A DNA stretch of 64,000 nt from Aquimarina sp. MAR_2010_214 (GCF_002846555.1 NZ_PJMS01000001.1:1922001-1986000), one strand, 5' to 3'. Counted from the stretch's first letter, positions 35,725 to 45,873 are shown. Numbers and translations are program-made. Notes: a model not told the origin generated them from the letters alone.

Positions 35725-36807
35725 ATGGAAAATAATAAAGAACTTAGAAACTGGCTAGATGATTACAATCTAGAGCATCCATTGGTGATCGGAGGGCCTT
35801 GTAGTGCCGAAACAGAAGATCAAGTAGTAAAAATAGCACATCAACTTAAAGATTCTGATGCTACAGTATTGCGCGCAGGAATTTGGAAACCAAGAACTAG
35901 ACCCGGAAATTTTGAAGGAGTAGGCGCTCTGGGATTAAAATGGTTGCAAAGAGCTAAAGAAGAAACCGGGATGAAAATTGCTACAGAGGTAGCAAATCCG
36001 CATCATGTAGAATTAGCTTTAGAGCATGGTGTTGATGTTTTATGGATAGGAGCAAGAAGTACGGTGTCACCTTTTATTGTTCAGGATATTGCAGATGCCT
36101 GTAAAGGAATTGATAATCCGGTATTGATCAAAAACCCAATTAATCCTGATTTATCTCTTTGGTTAGGTGCTGTAGAACGTTTTTATACTGCAGATGTTAA
36201 AAACTTGGGAGTGATCCATAGAGGGTTTTCAACATACGAGAAAACAAAATATCGTAATATCCCAGAGTGGCAGATTCCGATTGATTTACAAAACCGTTTT
36301 CCTGATTTACCATTGATCTTAGATCCTTCTCACATTGCAGGAAGAAGAGATTTAATTTTTGATTTATCTCAAACAGCTTTAGATCTTAATTTTGATGGGC
36401 TTATTGTAGAAACACACTACGATCCTGACAATGCATGGAGTGATGCCAAACAACAAATTACACCAGAAACATTGGTTCAGTATATGAAAGATTTAAAAAT
36501 CCGTAAAGAGATTGGAGAAGATGAAGCGTATCAAAAAGCACTTAATGAATTACGTGCTAAGATTGACATAGCGGATAATCAATTATTAGAAACTTTATCA
36601 AAAAGAATGAAAATTTCTGATGATATCGGAAAAGTTAAAGCCAAGCAAAACGTAGCTATTTTACAATCTAAACGATGGAACGAAATTCTAGGGAGAATGA
36701 TTCTTGAAGGAGAAGGAAATGGATTGAGTGAAGAATTTATACTTCGTATATATAAAGCAATTCACCAAGAATCAATAAATCATCAGAAAAAAATAGCAAG
36801 AGGATGA
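35725..36807 (+). CDS. bifunctional DAHP synthase / chorismate mutase
   Basis: A 360-residue fusion. Residues ~1-260 are a type I-beta 3-deoxy-7-phosphoheptulonate synthase (GGPCSAETEDQ, RAGIWKPRTRPG, IGARSTVSPF, DPSHIAGRRD), the first step of the shikimate pathway. Residues ~265-355 are an AroQ-type chorismate mutase (LRAKIDIADNQLLETLSKRM), which makes prephenate. The order, synthase then mutase, is the reverse of the Bacillus fusion. In this family the mutase domain commonly serves as feedback sensor. Last gene of the attenuated operon; a terminator follows. Confidence 0.95.
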   Translation: MENNKELRNWLDDYNLEHPLVIGGPCSAETEDQVVKIAHQLKDSDATVLRAGIWKPRTRPGNFEGVGALGLKWLQRAKEETGMKIATEVANPHHVELALEHGVDVLWIGARSTVSPFIVQDIADACKGIDNPVLIKNPINPDLSLWLGAVERFYTADVKNLGVIHRGFSTYEKTKYRNIPEWQIPIDLQNRFPDLPLILDPSHIAGRRDLIFDLSQTALDLNFDGLIVETHYDPDNAWSDAKQQITPETLVQYMKDLKIRKEIGEDEAYQKALNELRAKIDIADNQLLETLSKRMKISDDIGKVKAKQNVAILQSKRWNEILGRMILEGEGNGLSEEFILRIYKAIHQESINHQKKIARG

Positions 36808-36814
36808 TGTAAAG

Positions 36815-36852
36815 AAACCACTTGTTAGTTACTATAACGAGTGGTTTTTTGT
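36815..36852 (+). terminator. intrinsic terminator of the aromatic operon
   Basis: AACCACTTGTTA / TAACGAGTGGTT 12-bp stem with one G-T pair, then TTTT. A second small hairpin (AAAACTC / GAGTTTT, 36897-36922) follows. Confidence 0.88.
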
Positions 36853-37046
36853 TTTCTTTTGAATGATGTGTTTCATTGTTATTAGATTTTACCGTCAAAA
36901 ACTCTACTTCAGTATGAGTTTTTTGAATGATACCTCAGAGATAAACAATAATCATGTAGGAAAAGAGCTTCGTAAAATTGTATGTTTTTTTAATTAAGAG
37001 AAGAAATAGAGGGTCTAGAAATATTAATATTTGCATCTTTGTATCT

Positions 37047-37997
37047 ATGACAGGTACCGTTTATAAATCTACAGGAAGTTGGTATACCGTAAAAACGAAT
37101 AGCGGAAAAATATACGAATGCCGTATAAAAGGAAAGTTTAGAATTAAAGGCATTAAAAGTACTAACCCCGTAGCTGTAGGAGATCTTGTAGATTTTAAAT
37201 TAGAAACTAATAACGATCAGGAAACGGGAGTTATCGAAAATATTCATGAGAGGCGTAATTATATTATTAGAAAATCAGTAAATCTGTCGAAACAGACCCA
37301 TATTATTGCTTCAAATATTGATGTAGTCTTTTTATTAATAACACTTAATAATCCAACAACATTTACAACATTTATAGATCGGTTCCTAGTTACAGCAGAA
37401 GCATATGGTATTAAAGCAGTTTTGCTTTTCAATAAAATAGATACATATAATGAAGATGAGCTTCTGGAGATTAAATATTTGGCAGCACTATATAGAAAAA
37501 TAGGATATGAATGTATAGGAATATCAGCTAAGAAAGGTAAAAATGTAGACAAAGTAAAAGCAATAATGAAAAATAAAGTAAGTATGTTTTCTGGTCATAG
37601 TGGAGTGGGAAAATCTACTTTAGTTAACACGATTGCTCCTGGTTTGTCGTTAAAAACAGCAGAAATAAGTGATCAACATCAACAAGGTTTGCACACTACT
37701 ACTTTTGCAGAAATGTTTGATCTTAATTTTGACGCTAAGATTATTGATACACCTGGTATAAAAGGTTTTGGAGTTGTTGATATGGATAAAGAAGAATTGG
37801 GAGATTATTTTCCCGAATTTTTTGAATTAAAATCAGACTGTAAATTTAATAACTGCTTGCATATTAATGAACCTAAATGTGCTGTTAAAAAAGCCTTAGA
37901 TAATGAAGAAATTGCTTGGTCAAGGTATAAAAGCTATTTGCAAATTCTTGAAGGAGAAGAGGAACACTACAGAAAAAATAATTACGACGACGAATAA
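37047..37997 (+). CDS. rsgA: ribosome small-subunit-dependent GTPase A
   Basis: A 316-residue circularly permuted GTPase that helps mature the 30S subunit. An N-terminal OB fold is followed by G4 FNKID and G5 SAKKG before G1 GHSGVGKST and G3 DTPG, the permuted order that defines the family. The zinc site at the C-terminus reads CKFNNCLHINEPKC. The frame extends 23 codons upstream, but MTGTVYKSTGSWYTV at ATG 37047 is the standard start. It begins a group of housekeeping genes reading right. Confidence 0.96.
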   Translation: MTGTVYKSTGSWYTVKTNSGKIYECRIKGKFRIKGIKSTNPVAVGDLVDFKLETNNDQETGVIENIHERRNYIIRKSVNLSKQTHIIASNIDVVFLLITLNNPTTFTTFIDRFLVTAEAYGIKAVLLFNKIDTYNEDELLEIKYLAALYRKIGYECIGISAKKGKNVDKVKAIMKNKVSMFSGHSGVGKSTLVNTIAPGLSLKTAEISDQHQQGLHTTTFAEMFDLNFDAKIIDTPGIKGFGVVDMDKEELGDYFPEFFELKSDCKFNNCLHINEPKCAVKKALDNEEIAWSRYKSYLQILEGEEEHYRKNNYDDE

Positions 37998-38259
37998 TTT
38001 TTATAATCTACAGAGGTGAAATAGATTGCAATTCTAAGATGTACTAAATCAGTAGGCAAGAAAATAAAAAAAAATTATCAGTTCCGAAAAATGAAACTCA
38101 AACACGGTATACTTGTGCCATAAAGTTGTTAATTAAAATGATTTTTAGGATTATTTAATGTAATAATTGAATGAAAAACACACAAACAAAACACGTTGTC
38201 CTATATCAAATAGATAGAGTAATAGAAAAGCTTTTGTTTTTAAAATTAATAATGAATAC

Positions 38260-38712
38260 ATGAGAGCCGTAATTCAAAGAGTGTCTGAGGCAACAGTACG
38301 TGTCGAAGGCAAAATTATTTCAAATATAAATCAAGGGCTACTTATTCTAATAGGAATAGAAGAAAAGGATTCACAAGAGGATATAGATTGGTTGTCAGGG
38401 AAAATATCTCGTCTTAGGATATTTGAAGATGAAGCAGGGGTGATGAACAAAAGTATATTGGATATAAATGGAGATGCTATAGTCGTAAGTCAATTTACAC
38501 TACATGCCAATATAAAAAAAGGCAATAGGCCCAGCTATATTAAAGCAGCAAAACCAGAAATAGCTATTCCAATCTATGAGAACTTTGTACAACGATTAGA
38601 GTTGGATATGAGAAAGAAAATAGGCACAGGTGTATTTGGTGCAGATATGAAAATATCATTGCTTAACGATGGACCTGTTACTATTATAATAGACACGAAA
38701 AATAAAGAATAA
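38260..38712 (+). CDS. dtd: D-aminoacyl-tRNA deacylase
   Basis: A 150-residue homodimeric enzyme that removes D-amino acids wrongly charged to tRNA. The start MRAVIQRVSEATVRVEG is the family start. The active-site motifs SQFTLHA and, near the end, NDGPVTI are both present (the family cross-subunit motif is GP-V-T). The 262-bp gap before it shows no gene. It lies 22 bp upstream of the first DUF3857 protein, so co-transcription is possible but functionally unrelated. Confidence 0.96.
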   Translation: MRAVIQRVSEATVRVEGKIISNINQGLLILIGIEEKDSQEDIDWLSGKISRLRIFEDEAGVMNKSILDINGDAIVVSQFTLHANIKKGNRPSYIKAAKPEIAIPIYENFVQRLELDMRKKIGTGVFGADMKISLLNDGPVTIIIDTKNKE

Positions 38713-38734
38713 ACTACCCCCTAAAATAATTTTT

Positions 38735-40651
38735 ATGTTACAAAAAATGCTGTTGGTTTCAGTTGTACTTACATTATTTTCTATAAAGTCAATCTCAGCT
38801 CAGGATGATTTGAAATTACAGGCTATACTCTTGGATTCTACGCTTACTAAAAATGCTAATGCTATTGTGAGATCTGAAGAAGTAGTTATTGAAATTAGTT
38901 CGATTCGATCAGTGACCGTAAAAACTAAAAGGATAGTTACGGTTCTTAATAAATTAGGTAATAAGCATGCGGATTTTTATGAACCCTATGATCCTGATAC
39001 TAAAATCAAGCATGTTCAGGCTGTAGTATATGATGCTTCTGGAACAGAAATTAAGAAATATAAAAAGAAAGATTTTAGTGACAGAAGTATGTATGATGGT
39101 TTTTCATTGATAGGAGATAATAGATATATTTATTATGATCATACCCCAATAAGTTACCCATATACATTGGTATATGAAAGTGAAGTTGAATCTGCAAGCA
39201 CTGTATTTATAGAACCTTGGTTTCCGATTAAAAACTACCGTCTTAGTATAGAAAAAGCATCTTATAAAGTGGTGAATCCTAAAAAGATTTCATTAAGAAG
39301 CAAAGAGAAATCGTTGGATAAATATTCAGTTTCTATAGAAAAAGAAGATCAGGAAGTATCCTATAGCTTGTCTAATGTACCGGCGTTAGAAAAAGAATAT
39401 GGAAGCCCTTCTTTAACAGAATTGGTTCCATATGTAAGAGTTGCATTAGGAGAATTTTCCTTAGTTAATGTAGATGGTGTCGCACAGGATTGGAAATCTA
39501 TGGGGAAATGGCAGTACCATAACTTAGTTTTTGGACGTGATGAATTACCAGAAGAGACCATTCAAAAAATAGGAGCTTTAGTTGCAGATGCAGCTACCAA
39601 AAAAGAAAAGGCGAAACGTATTTATGAATATGTGCAAAATAAAACACGATATATAAGCGTACAGCTTGGTATAGGTGGATGGATGCCAATGAAGGCCGCA
39701 GATGTTGATCGATTGGGATATGGAGATTGTAAAGCACTTACTAATTATACCAAAGCATTATTAGAAAGTCAAGAAGTATTGTCATATTATACAGTAGTAT
39801 ATGGGGATCGAAACAAAAAAAATATTGATCCTGAATTTGCATCTATGGAAGGTAACCATGTAATCTTAAATATTCCAGATGAAGAAGAGGATATATGGCT
39901 AGAATGTACCAGCCAGACGATGCCATTTAATTTTATTGGCGATTTCACAGATGATAGAAATGTTTTGGTAATAAAACCTGAAGGAGGCGAAATCAAAAGA
40001 ACTAAAAAATATAAACCGGAAGAAAATAAACTTCATACAACAGCAACAGTGAATCTGGGAGAAGATAAATCTATGTCGGCAATTGTTAAAAGAATATCTC
40101 ATGGATTAGAGTATGATTGGAATTATGGTGTTCAGTTTGAAACACCAAAAGATCAAAAACTGTATTATAAAAAAAACTGGGGGTACATTAATGGTTTAGA
40201 AATCAATAATATAAAATTGAGTGATGATAAAGATATAGTTGAATTTGTAGAAAATATAGATGTTTCGAGTGTATCTTATACTAAAAAAATTGGAAAACGA
40301 TTATTGATATCTCCTAATCTTTTTAGTTGTGATCAAAGTAACTTACCTAAATATCAAGATAGAGAAACAGCATTGGTTATACCAAGAGGTTATGTCAATA
40401 CAGACGAATATATAATTAATATACCAACAGGGTATATAATAGGTAATTTGCCAGAAAAAAAATCAATAGAAACTGAATTTGGTAGGTATTCCTGTCAATT
40501 AGAAAAATTGAATGATACACAACTCAAATTTACACGGTTTTTAAAAATTACTGATGGTACTTTTCCTAAAGAAAAATATGAGAACTATAGAATATTTAGA
40601 TCTGAAATTAAAAAAACAGATAAATCGAAAATAGTACTAAAACAATCATGA
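38735..40651 (+). CDS. DUF3857 / transglutaminase-like exported protein
   Basis: A 638-residue exported protein with an N-terminal signal peptide ending SISAQ. DUF3857 covers roughly residues 50-220. A transglutaminase-like domain follows (about 285-390) with the Cys in GYGDCKALTN, a His in GNHVILN and a Glu in WLECTSQ where the third triad residue (Asp) usually lies. The C-terminal ~200 residues are a beta-rich DUF3858-like part. Such proteins are common in Bacteroidota envelopes, with unknown substrate. It is a paralogue of the next gene, 21 bp away. Confidence 0.9.
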   Translation: MLQKMLLVSVVLTLFSIKSISAQDDLKLQAILLDSTLTKNANAIVRSEEVVIEISSIRSVTVKTKRIVTVLNKLGNKHADFYEPYDPDTKIKHVQAVVYDASGTEIKKYKKKDFSDRSMYDGFSLIGDNRYIYYDHTPISYPYTLVYESEVESASTVFIEPWFPIKNYRLSIEKASYKVVNPKKISLRSKEKSLDKYSVSIEKEDQEVSYSLSNVPALEKEYGSPSLTELVPYVRVALGEFSLVNVDGVAQDWKSMGKWQYHNLVFGRDELPEETIQKIGALVADAATKKEKAKRIYEYVQNKTRYISVQLGIGGWMPMKAADVDRLGYGDCKALTNYTKALLESQEVLSYYTVVYGDRNKKNIDPEFASMEGNHVILNIPDEEEDIWLECTSQTMPFNFIGDFTDDRNVLVIKPEGGEIKRTKKYKPEENKLHTTATVNLGEDKSMSAIVKRISHGLEYDWNYGVQFETPKDQKLYYKKNWGYINGLEINNIKLSDDKDIVEFVENIDVSSVSYTKKIGKRLLISPNLFSCDQSNLPKYQDRETALVIPRGYVNTDEYIINIPTGYIIGNLPEKKSIETEFGRYSCQLEKLNDTQLKFTRFLKITDGTFPKEKYENYRIFRSEIKKTDKSKIVLKQS

Positions 40652-40672
40652 AATCTTCACCAATAAGCTAAT

Positions 40673-42688
40673 ATGAAAAATAATAATAAATTGATAATAT
40701 GTCTTGCTTTTATAGTGTCAATGACTTGTTATGCGCAAGAATATAAATTTGGGAAAGTTTCTAAAGAAGAACTTTTAGAAACCGTATACGATAAAGATAG
40801 CTCAGCAAATGCTGTAGTACTTTATGAAAAGAAAAATATACATTTTGAATATAATAAAAGTAATGGCTTTGAAGTAATAACAGAAGTTTTTAAAAGAATA
40901 AAACTATACAATAAAGAAGGTTATGAAAATGCTACTGAAGAAATTTATTTATACAAAAATAATAGTGATAAAGAAAGAGTAAGTAACCTGAAGGGAGTAA
41001 CCTATAGTTTGACTGGAGGTAATGTAACAGAAACAAAACTTAAAAAGGATGGGATATTTGAAGAAGAATTTTCTGAAAACAGAGATTTGGTAAAATTTAC
41101 GATGCCATCATTGCAGGAAGGATCTGTTATCGAATATAAGTATAAAATAATATCACCTTTCAATTATTATATCGATAGAATTTATTTACAATACAATATT
41201 CCTATAAAGAAAATATCGGTGAAAGTTGAAACTCCGGAGTATTTTAATTTTAAAAAGAGAACCGTTGGATATTTACCGATAAATTTAAAAGAATCTAATA
41301 GTAACGGAGAAATAAACTTTGTGTCTAAATATAGATCTACGGGAAGAACTAGTTCAACTTCATATTCAAATAGTACAGTAGATTATGTAATTAATGTAAA
41401 TGCAGTTGGTAATACTAATGTTCCTGCATTTAAAAAAGAACCTTTTGACGGTAATTCGGATAACTATATTTCTTCACTAGTGTATGAACTACAATCTACA
41501 AAATTTCCAAATAGCACAGTGAAAAATTATTCTACCACTTGGGAAGATGTTGCAAAAAAAATATACAGTAGCTCTAAGTTTGGAGGTGAGTTAAAGAAAG
41601 TGAATTATTTTAAAGAAGATATTGATCAGTTAATTAGCGGAGTTAGTGACCCTAAAAAGAAAGCCGGACTGATTTATACATTTGTAAAAAAGAAGATGGT
41701 ATGGAACAAGAAAAATAGAGTTTATGCCAATGGTGGAGTCAAGAAAGCATATAAAGAAGGTACAGGTAATGCAGCAGAGATTAATTTGATGTTAATGGCA
41801 ATGCTTAAATATGCTAAAGTCGATACAAATCCGATATTAGTAAGTACTAGTGATAGGCTTATTTCTTTATTTCCAACCTTAAATGGTTTTAATTATGTAA
41901 TAGCTCGTGTAAAATTACCAGATGGAAATATTTTATATTTGGATGCTACTGATAAACATGGGTTACCAAACATTCTTCCTAATAGAGTAATACAAGGTGC
42001 AGCAAGAATTATAGCTAAGAATGGTACATCGCAGTACCTGAACCTTAGACCTAAAAAAGCATCTGCTAATCAGTATAGTATGCAGTATGATATCGATGAT
42101 CAAGGAACGGTAGTGGGAAAATTAAATATGCGCCATAAAGATTACCTTGCTCATAGTTTTAGAGTAAATAATAGTGAGAAAGATATTGAATCTAATACTA
42201 AGAGATTACAGAAGAGATACGAGATTACTGAGGTGAATCAATATACACAAAAAGGTGTTAAAGAATATGGGAAAGGTGTTAACGAACGATTTAGCTTTTC
42301 TTTGGATAATCAAGTCGAAGCTATAGATGGTGAAATGTTCTTTACGCCACTATTGTTTCTAAGAGATAAAGAAAATATATTTAAATCAGATGAGCGTAAG
42401 TATCCTATAGATTTTGCTTTTGGATATTCAAACGCTTATGTGGTAAATATAAAAATCCCCGAAGGTTATGAAATAGTAGAGTTTCCTAAGTCTGAAAAAA
42501 TTAAAATGCCAGAAGGACTAGGAGAGTTTTCTTTTATATCTTCGGCAGGAAATGGATTTTTACAACTAAGAATAACTGAAACCATAAATTCGCCATTAAT
42601 TCTGGCAGAACATTATCCGGTTTTGAAACAGTTCTATAATAAGCTTGTAGAAAAAGAAAATGAACAGGTGGTTCTTAAAAAAATATAG
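40673..42688 (+). CDS. DUF3857 / transglutaminase-like paralogue lacking catalytic Cys
   Basis: A 671-residue exported protein with signal peptide (LIICLAFIVSMTCYAQ) and the same domain layout as its neighbour: DUF3857, transglutaminase-like fold, beta-rich C-terminus. The position of the catalytic Cys reads GNAAEINLML, and the His position reads FNYVIARV, while the Asp is kept (LYLDATD). It is therefore probably a non-catalytic partner. An active and an inactive copy in tandem suggests a complex or a scaffold role. Its stop codon touches the next gene. Confidence 0.9.
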   Translation: MKNNNKLIICLAFIVSMTCYAQEYKFGKVSKEELLETVYDKDSSANAVVLYEKKNIHFEYNKSNGFEVITEVFKRIKLYNKEGYENATEEIYLYKNNSDKERVSNLKGVTYSLTGGNVTETKLKKDGIFEEEFSENRDLVKFTMPSLQEGSVIEYKYKIISPFNYYIDRIYLQYNIPIKKISVKVETPEYFNFKKRTVGYLPINLKESNSNGEINFVSKYRSTGRTSSTSYSNSTVDYVINVNAVGNTNVPAFKKEPFDGNSDNYISSLVYELQSTKFPNSTVKNYSTTWEDVAKKIYSSSKFGGELKKVNYFKEDIDQLISGVSDPKKKAGLIYTFVKKKMVWNKKNRVYANGGVKKAYKEGTGNAAEINLMLMAMLKYAKVDTNPILVSTSDRLISLFPTLNGFNYVIARVKLPDGNILYLDATDKHGLPNILPNRVIQGAARIIAKNGTSQYLNLRPKKASANQYSMQYDIDDQGTVVGKLNMRHKDYLAHSFRVNNSEKDIESNTKRLQKRYEITEVNQYTQKGVKEYGKGVNERFSFSLDNQVEAIDGEMFFTPLLFLRDKENIFKSDERKYPIDFAFGYSNAYVVNIKIPEGYEIVEFPKSEKIKMPEGLGEFSFISSAGNGFLQLRITETINSPLILAEHYPVLKQFYNKLVEKENEQVVLKKI

Positions 42689-42690
42689 TG

Positions 42691-43017
42691 ATGAATATTG
42701 TAAATGCACAACAGGCCGTTGATGATTGGATCAAGAATCATGGAGTTCGGTATTTTAATGAGCTAACCAATATGGCGCAGCTTACAGAAGAAGTGGGAGA
42801 AGTAGCTAGAATTATAGCACGACGTTATGGTGAGCAAAGTGAAAAAGAAAGTGATAAAAATAAAGATCTTGGAGAAGAATTGGCTGATGTTTTGTTTGTA
42901 GTGTTATGCCTGGCTAATCAAACAGGGATTAACCTTCAGGAAGCTTTTGATAAAAAGCTGGATATCAAAACAAAAAGAGACCATAATCGTCACCATAATA
43001 ACGAAAAATTAAAATAA
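42691..43017 (+). CDS. MazG-like nucleotide pyrophosphohydrolase
   Basis: A 108-residue all-helical protein with the MazG/dUTPase-superfamily metal motif: QLTEEVGEVARII (ExxE) and LGEELADVLFVVLCLA (ExxD). It likely hydrolyses nucleoside triphosphates to monophosphates as housecleaning. ATG 42691 is preferred to the GTG at 42688, which is part of the upstream stop region. Its stop overlaps the ATG of the next small gene by one base. Confidence 0.9.
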   Translation: MNIVNAQQAVDDWIKNHGVRYFNELTNMAQLTEEVGEVARIIARRYGEQSEKESDKNKDLGEELADVLFVVLCLANQTGINLQEAFDKKLDIKTKRDHNRHHNNEKLK

Positions 43018-43271
43018 TGTTTGCATCAATTCTTTCGTCAAAAAGATACTGGTCTACCGTGTTTTTTGTAGGATTTAGTTTTATAATTATTTTTAGTGTT
43101 ATTGAGTATTTTATGCAATATAGTAGTGCTGCTTGGGATACTTTTATAGAAGAAAGAATCAATGATCAACAATGGGTTAGGTATATGATATCTCGAATCG
43201 TAGGAGGATTAGTATACGGGATGATCATGGGATATTATTTTGAATTAAGAAAACGGAAATCAAATCGATAA
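43017..43271 (+). CDS. small two-helix membrane protein, unknown
   Basis: An 84-residue protein with two hydrophobic segments: FFVGFSFIIIFSVIEYFM at the start, and MISRIVGGLVYGMIMGYYF later, ending in a basic tail (ELRKRKSNR). That tail implies a cytoplasmic C-terminus. The tight packing (one-base overlap with the MazG-like gene, one-base gap to aroA) supports it as a real gene. I do not recognise the family. Confidence 0.8.
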   Translation: MFASILSSKRYWSTVFFVGFSFIIIFSVIEYFMQYSSAAWDTFIEERINDQQWVRYMISRIVGGLVYGMIMGYYFELRKRKSNR

Positions 43272-43272
43272 A

Positions 43273-44499
43273 ATGAATTTGAAATTAGAACATATTCCGA
43301 ATATTGAAAGCAATACACTGCAGATTACGGGATCAAAAAGTGAAACAAATAGACTGCTAATACTCCAGGCATTATATCCTAGTATAAGTATCGAAAATGT
43401 ATCTAATAGTGATGATTCTGAGTTAATGCAAAAAGCATTGCAAAGTGATGAACTCATTGTGGATATCCATCATGCAGGTACAGCAATGCGTTTTCTTACG
43501 GCGTATTTTGCAATTAACGAAGGTAGAGAAACTGTACTCACAGGAAGTAAAAGAATGAAAGAAAGACCAATTAAAATATTGGTCGAAGCATTGCAACAAC
43601 TAGGGTGTGAGATTAGTTATGAAAACGAACAGGGGTATCCTCCGATACGTATTCATGGCAAGCAACCCAAAACAAATTCTGTTTCTTTACAAGCAAATGT
43701 GAGTAGTCAGTACATTTCGGCATTAATGCTAATTGCTTCCTCTTTGCCCAGTGGATTAGAAATTTTATTAGAAGGAAAAGTAACTTCTGTGCCTTATATT
43801 AATATGACATTAAGTTTGTTAAATGATGCTGGTATTAAGGGTGTTTTTAAAGACAATAAAATTACTATTAATCCTTGTAAAGAAATTTCTCCTAAAAATA
43901 TTGTAGTAGAATCAGATTGGAGTTCTGCCTCCTATTTTTATAGTATTGTTGCTTTATCTGATAATAAATCTGTCACTATTGGAAGTTATAAAGAACAGAG
44001 CTATCAAGGAGATGCTAAGCTTGCAGAAATCTACAAAAACCTAGGAGTAGAAACGACTTTTGATCAAAATACAATTACCTTAAAAAAGATATCGGGTAAA
44101 CCCCAGGAGCTTCAGGATGGATTAGATTTGTCTAATTCTCCCGATATTGCTCAAACAATAGCAGTAACTTGTTTTGGATTAGGTATTGGATGCTACCTTA
44201 CTGGATTGCATACATTAAAAATAAAAGAAACGGATCGTCTTGAGGCCTTAAAAAATGAAATTGAAAAATTAGGAGGGCAAATTCATATTACTGAGAATTC
44301 TCTTCGTTTAGAGCCTTCTGCATTAATGAAAAAAGATAAAACTGTTGCAACGTATCATGATCATCGTATGGCTATGGCATTTGCTCCTCTTGCACTTAAA
44401 ACGTCATTATATGTCGAAGATGCTAATGTTGTTTCTAAATCCTACCCCGATTTTTGGTTAGATTTAGAGAAATTAGGATTTAAAATTTCAGAAGCATAA
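43273..44499 (+). CDS. aroA: 3-phosphoshikimate 1-carboxyvinyltransferase (EPSP synthase)
   Basis: A 408-residue enzyme of the shikimate pathway joining PEP to shikimate 3-phosphate. Marks: GSKSETNRLLILQAL (the usual GSKS-x-NR), HAGTAMRFLTAYFA, QYISALML, KETDRLEALKNE, and YHDHRMAMAFAP at the C-terminus. It is slightly short for the family (about 430). The second motif reads HAGTAMRF where many enzymes have NAGTAMRP, a class II-like variation. It feeds chorismate to the operon at 32.8-36.8 kb. Confidence 0.95.
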   Translation: MNLKLEHIPNIESNTLQITGSKSETNRLLILQALYPSISIENVSNSDDSELMQKALQSDELIVDIHHAGTAMRFLTAYFAINEGRETVLTGSKRMKERPIKILVEALQQLGCEISYENEQGYPPIRIHGKQPKTNSVSLQANVSSQYISALMLIASSLPSGLEILLEGKVTSVPYINMTLSLLNDAGIKGVFKDNKITINPCKEISPKNIVVESDWSSASYFYSIVALSDNKSVTIGSYKEQSYQGDAKLAEIYKNLGVETTFDQNTITLKKISGKPQELQDGLDLSNSPDIAQTIAVTCFGLGIGCYLTGLHTLKIKETDRLEALKNEIEKLGGQIHITENSLRLEPSALMKKDKTVATYHDHRMAMAFAPLALKTSLYVEDANVVSKSYPDFWLDLEKLGFKISEA

Positions 44500-44608
44500 A
44501 GAGGGTTAAAGCTGGTTAGTAGGTGCTAGCTAAGGTGTTTTGAAGGCGAATTTTTATAGGATAATTAAAAAACAGTACCTCTGGATATGTAAATATATTC
44601 TAATTTAC

Positions 44609-44640
44609 TTGACAACCCCTATCGCAAGATTGTATATTTG
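44609..44640 (+). promoter_or_regulatory. Bacteroidota-type promoter of queA
   Basis: TTG at 44609-44611 and TATATTTG at 44633-44640, 21 bp apart, with ATG 22 bp further. This fits the -33 TTG / -7 TAnnTTTG consensus of Bacteroidota. Confidence 0.7.
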
Positions 44641-44662
44641 CACCTTCAAAAAATAAATACGA

Positions 44663-45712
44663 ATGAAGCTATCACATTTCAATTTTAATCTTCCACAAGA
44701 TTTATTGGCTGAGTATCCAGCTGAAAACAGAGATGAATCTCGCCTAATGGTTCTTAATAGAAAGGATCAAACCATAGAGCATAAACAGTTTAAAGATCTT
44801 ATAGATTATTTTGAGCCAAATGATGTGATGGTTGTTAATAATACTAAAGTTTTTCCGGCCAGATTGTACGGTAATAAAGAGAAGACAGGAGCTAGAATTG
44901 AAGTATTCTTATTACGAGAATTAAATTCTGAAACAAGACTTTGGGATGTACTCGTTGATCCAGCTAGAAAAATACGTATTGGTAATAAACTGTATTTTGG
45001 AGATGATGAGAGTTTGGTGGCAGAGGTAATAGATAATACAACATCTAGAGGACGTACATTACGTTTTCTGTATGACGGTTCCTATGATGAATTTAGACAA
45101 AAACTTAATGATTTGGGAGAAACACCTCTGCCAAAATACATTAAAAGAGATGCAGAACCCGAAGATGAAGAAAGATATCAAACTATATATGCTAAAAATG
45201 AAGGTGCTGTTGCTGCACCGACTGCCGGACTTCATTTTTCTAAACATTTAATGAAAAGACTAGAAATCAAAGGAGTTGATTTTGCAGAAATTACATTACA
45301 TGTAGGTTTAGGAACATTTAACCCTGTTGAGGTTGAAGATTTATCTAAACATAAGATGGATAGCGAAGAAGCATATGTAACAGCTAAAGCTGCGCATACT
45401 ATTAATAATGGGATAGAAAATAAAAGAAGAATTTGTGCTGTAGGAACCACAGTAATGAGAGCTCTCGAAAGCTCGGTGTCATCTGACAGAACCTTAAATG
45501 AGTTTAGAGGATGGACCAATAAATTTATTTTTCCTCCTTATGATTTTAGTATTGCAAATTGTATGATTACAAATTTTCACACGCCTAAATCTACTTTATT
45601 AATGATGGTGTCGGCATTTGCAGGACATGATTTTATTAAAGAAGCATATGAAGAAGCAGTGAAAGAAAAATATAAATTTTATTCTTATGGTGATGCTATG
45701 CTAATCATCTAA
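44663..45712 (+). CDS. queA: tRNA preQ1(34) S-adenosylmethionine ribosyltransferase-isomerase
   Basis: A 349-residue enzyme that adds an epoxycyclopentanediol from SAM to 7-aminomethyl-7-deazaguanine in tRNA, the penultimate step to queuosine. Marks: [52 protein letters not shown], and [21 protein letters not shown]. It has a good promoter and its own terminator, so it is probably a single-gene unit. Confidence 0.97.
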   Translation: MKLSHFNFNLPQDLLAEYPAENRDESRLMVLNRKDQTIEHKQFKDLIDYFEPNDVMVVNNTKVFPARLYGNKEKTGARIEVFLLRELNSETRLWDVLVDPARKIRIGNKLYFGDDESLVAEVIDNTTSRGRTLRFLYDGSYDEFRQKLNDLGETPLPKYIKRDAEPEDEERYQTIYAKNEGAVAAPTAGLHFSKHLMKRLEIKGVDFAEITLHVGLGTFNPVEVEDLSKHKMDSEEAYVTAKAAHTINNGIENKRRICAVGTTVMRALESSVSSDRTLNEFRGWTNKFIFPPYDFSIANCMITNFHTPKSTLLMMVSAFAGHDFIKEAYEEAVKEKYKFYSYGDAMLII

Positions 45713-45733
45713 AAGTATAAAATGAATAATATT

Positions 45734-45772
45734 AAAAACCTTGCTAAACCATAAAACCAGCAAGGTTTTTTT
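45734..45772 (+). terminator. intrinsic terminator of queA
   Basis: AAAAACCTTGCT / AGCAAGGTTTTT stem with a 13-nt loop and T-run. Likely also works from the other side. Confidence 0.88.
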
Positions 45773-45834
45773 GTATGTTTCTAGAAATTAGTCTATTAAA
45801 TTGCATTTTTCGCAAAAAAAATACTATTTTCGAG

Positions 45835-45873
45835 CCCTCAATAAATTACGGTAAAACCGTAATTTATTGAGGG
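45835..45873. repeat. perfect 18-bp inverted repeat with 3-nt loop
   Basis: CCCTCAATAAATTACGGT, loop AAA, then its exact reverse complement. No T-run follows, so it is not an ordinary terminator. It lies between queA and the gene at 46004 and could be an operator, an mRNA 5' hairpin or a small insertion-like element. Confidence 0.75.
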
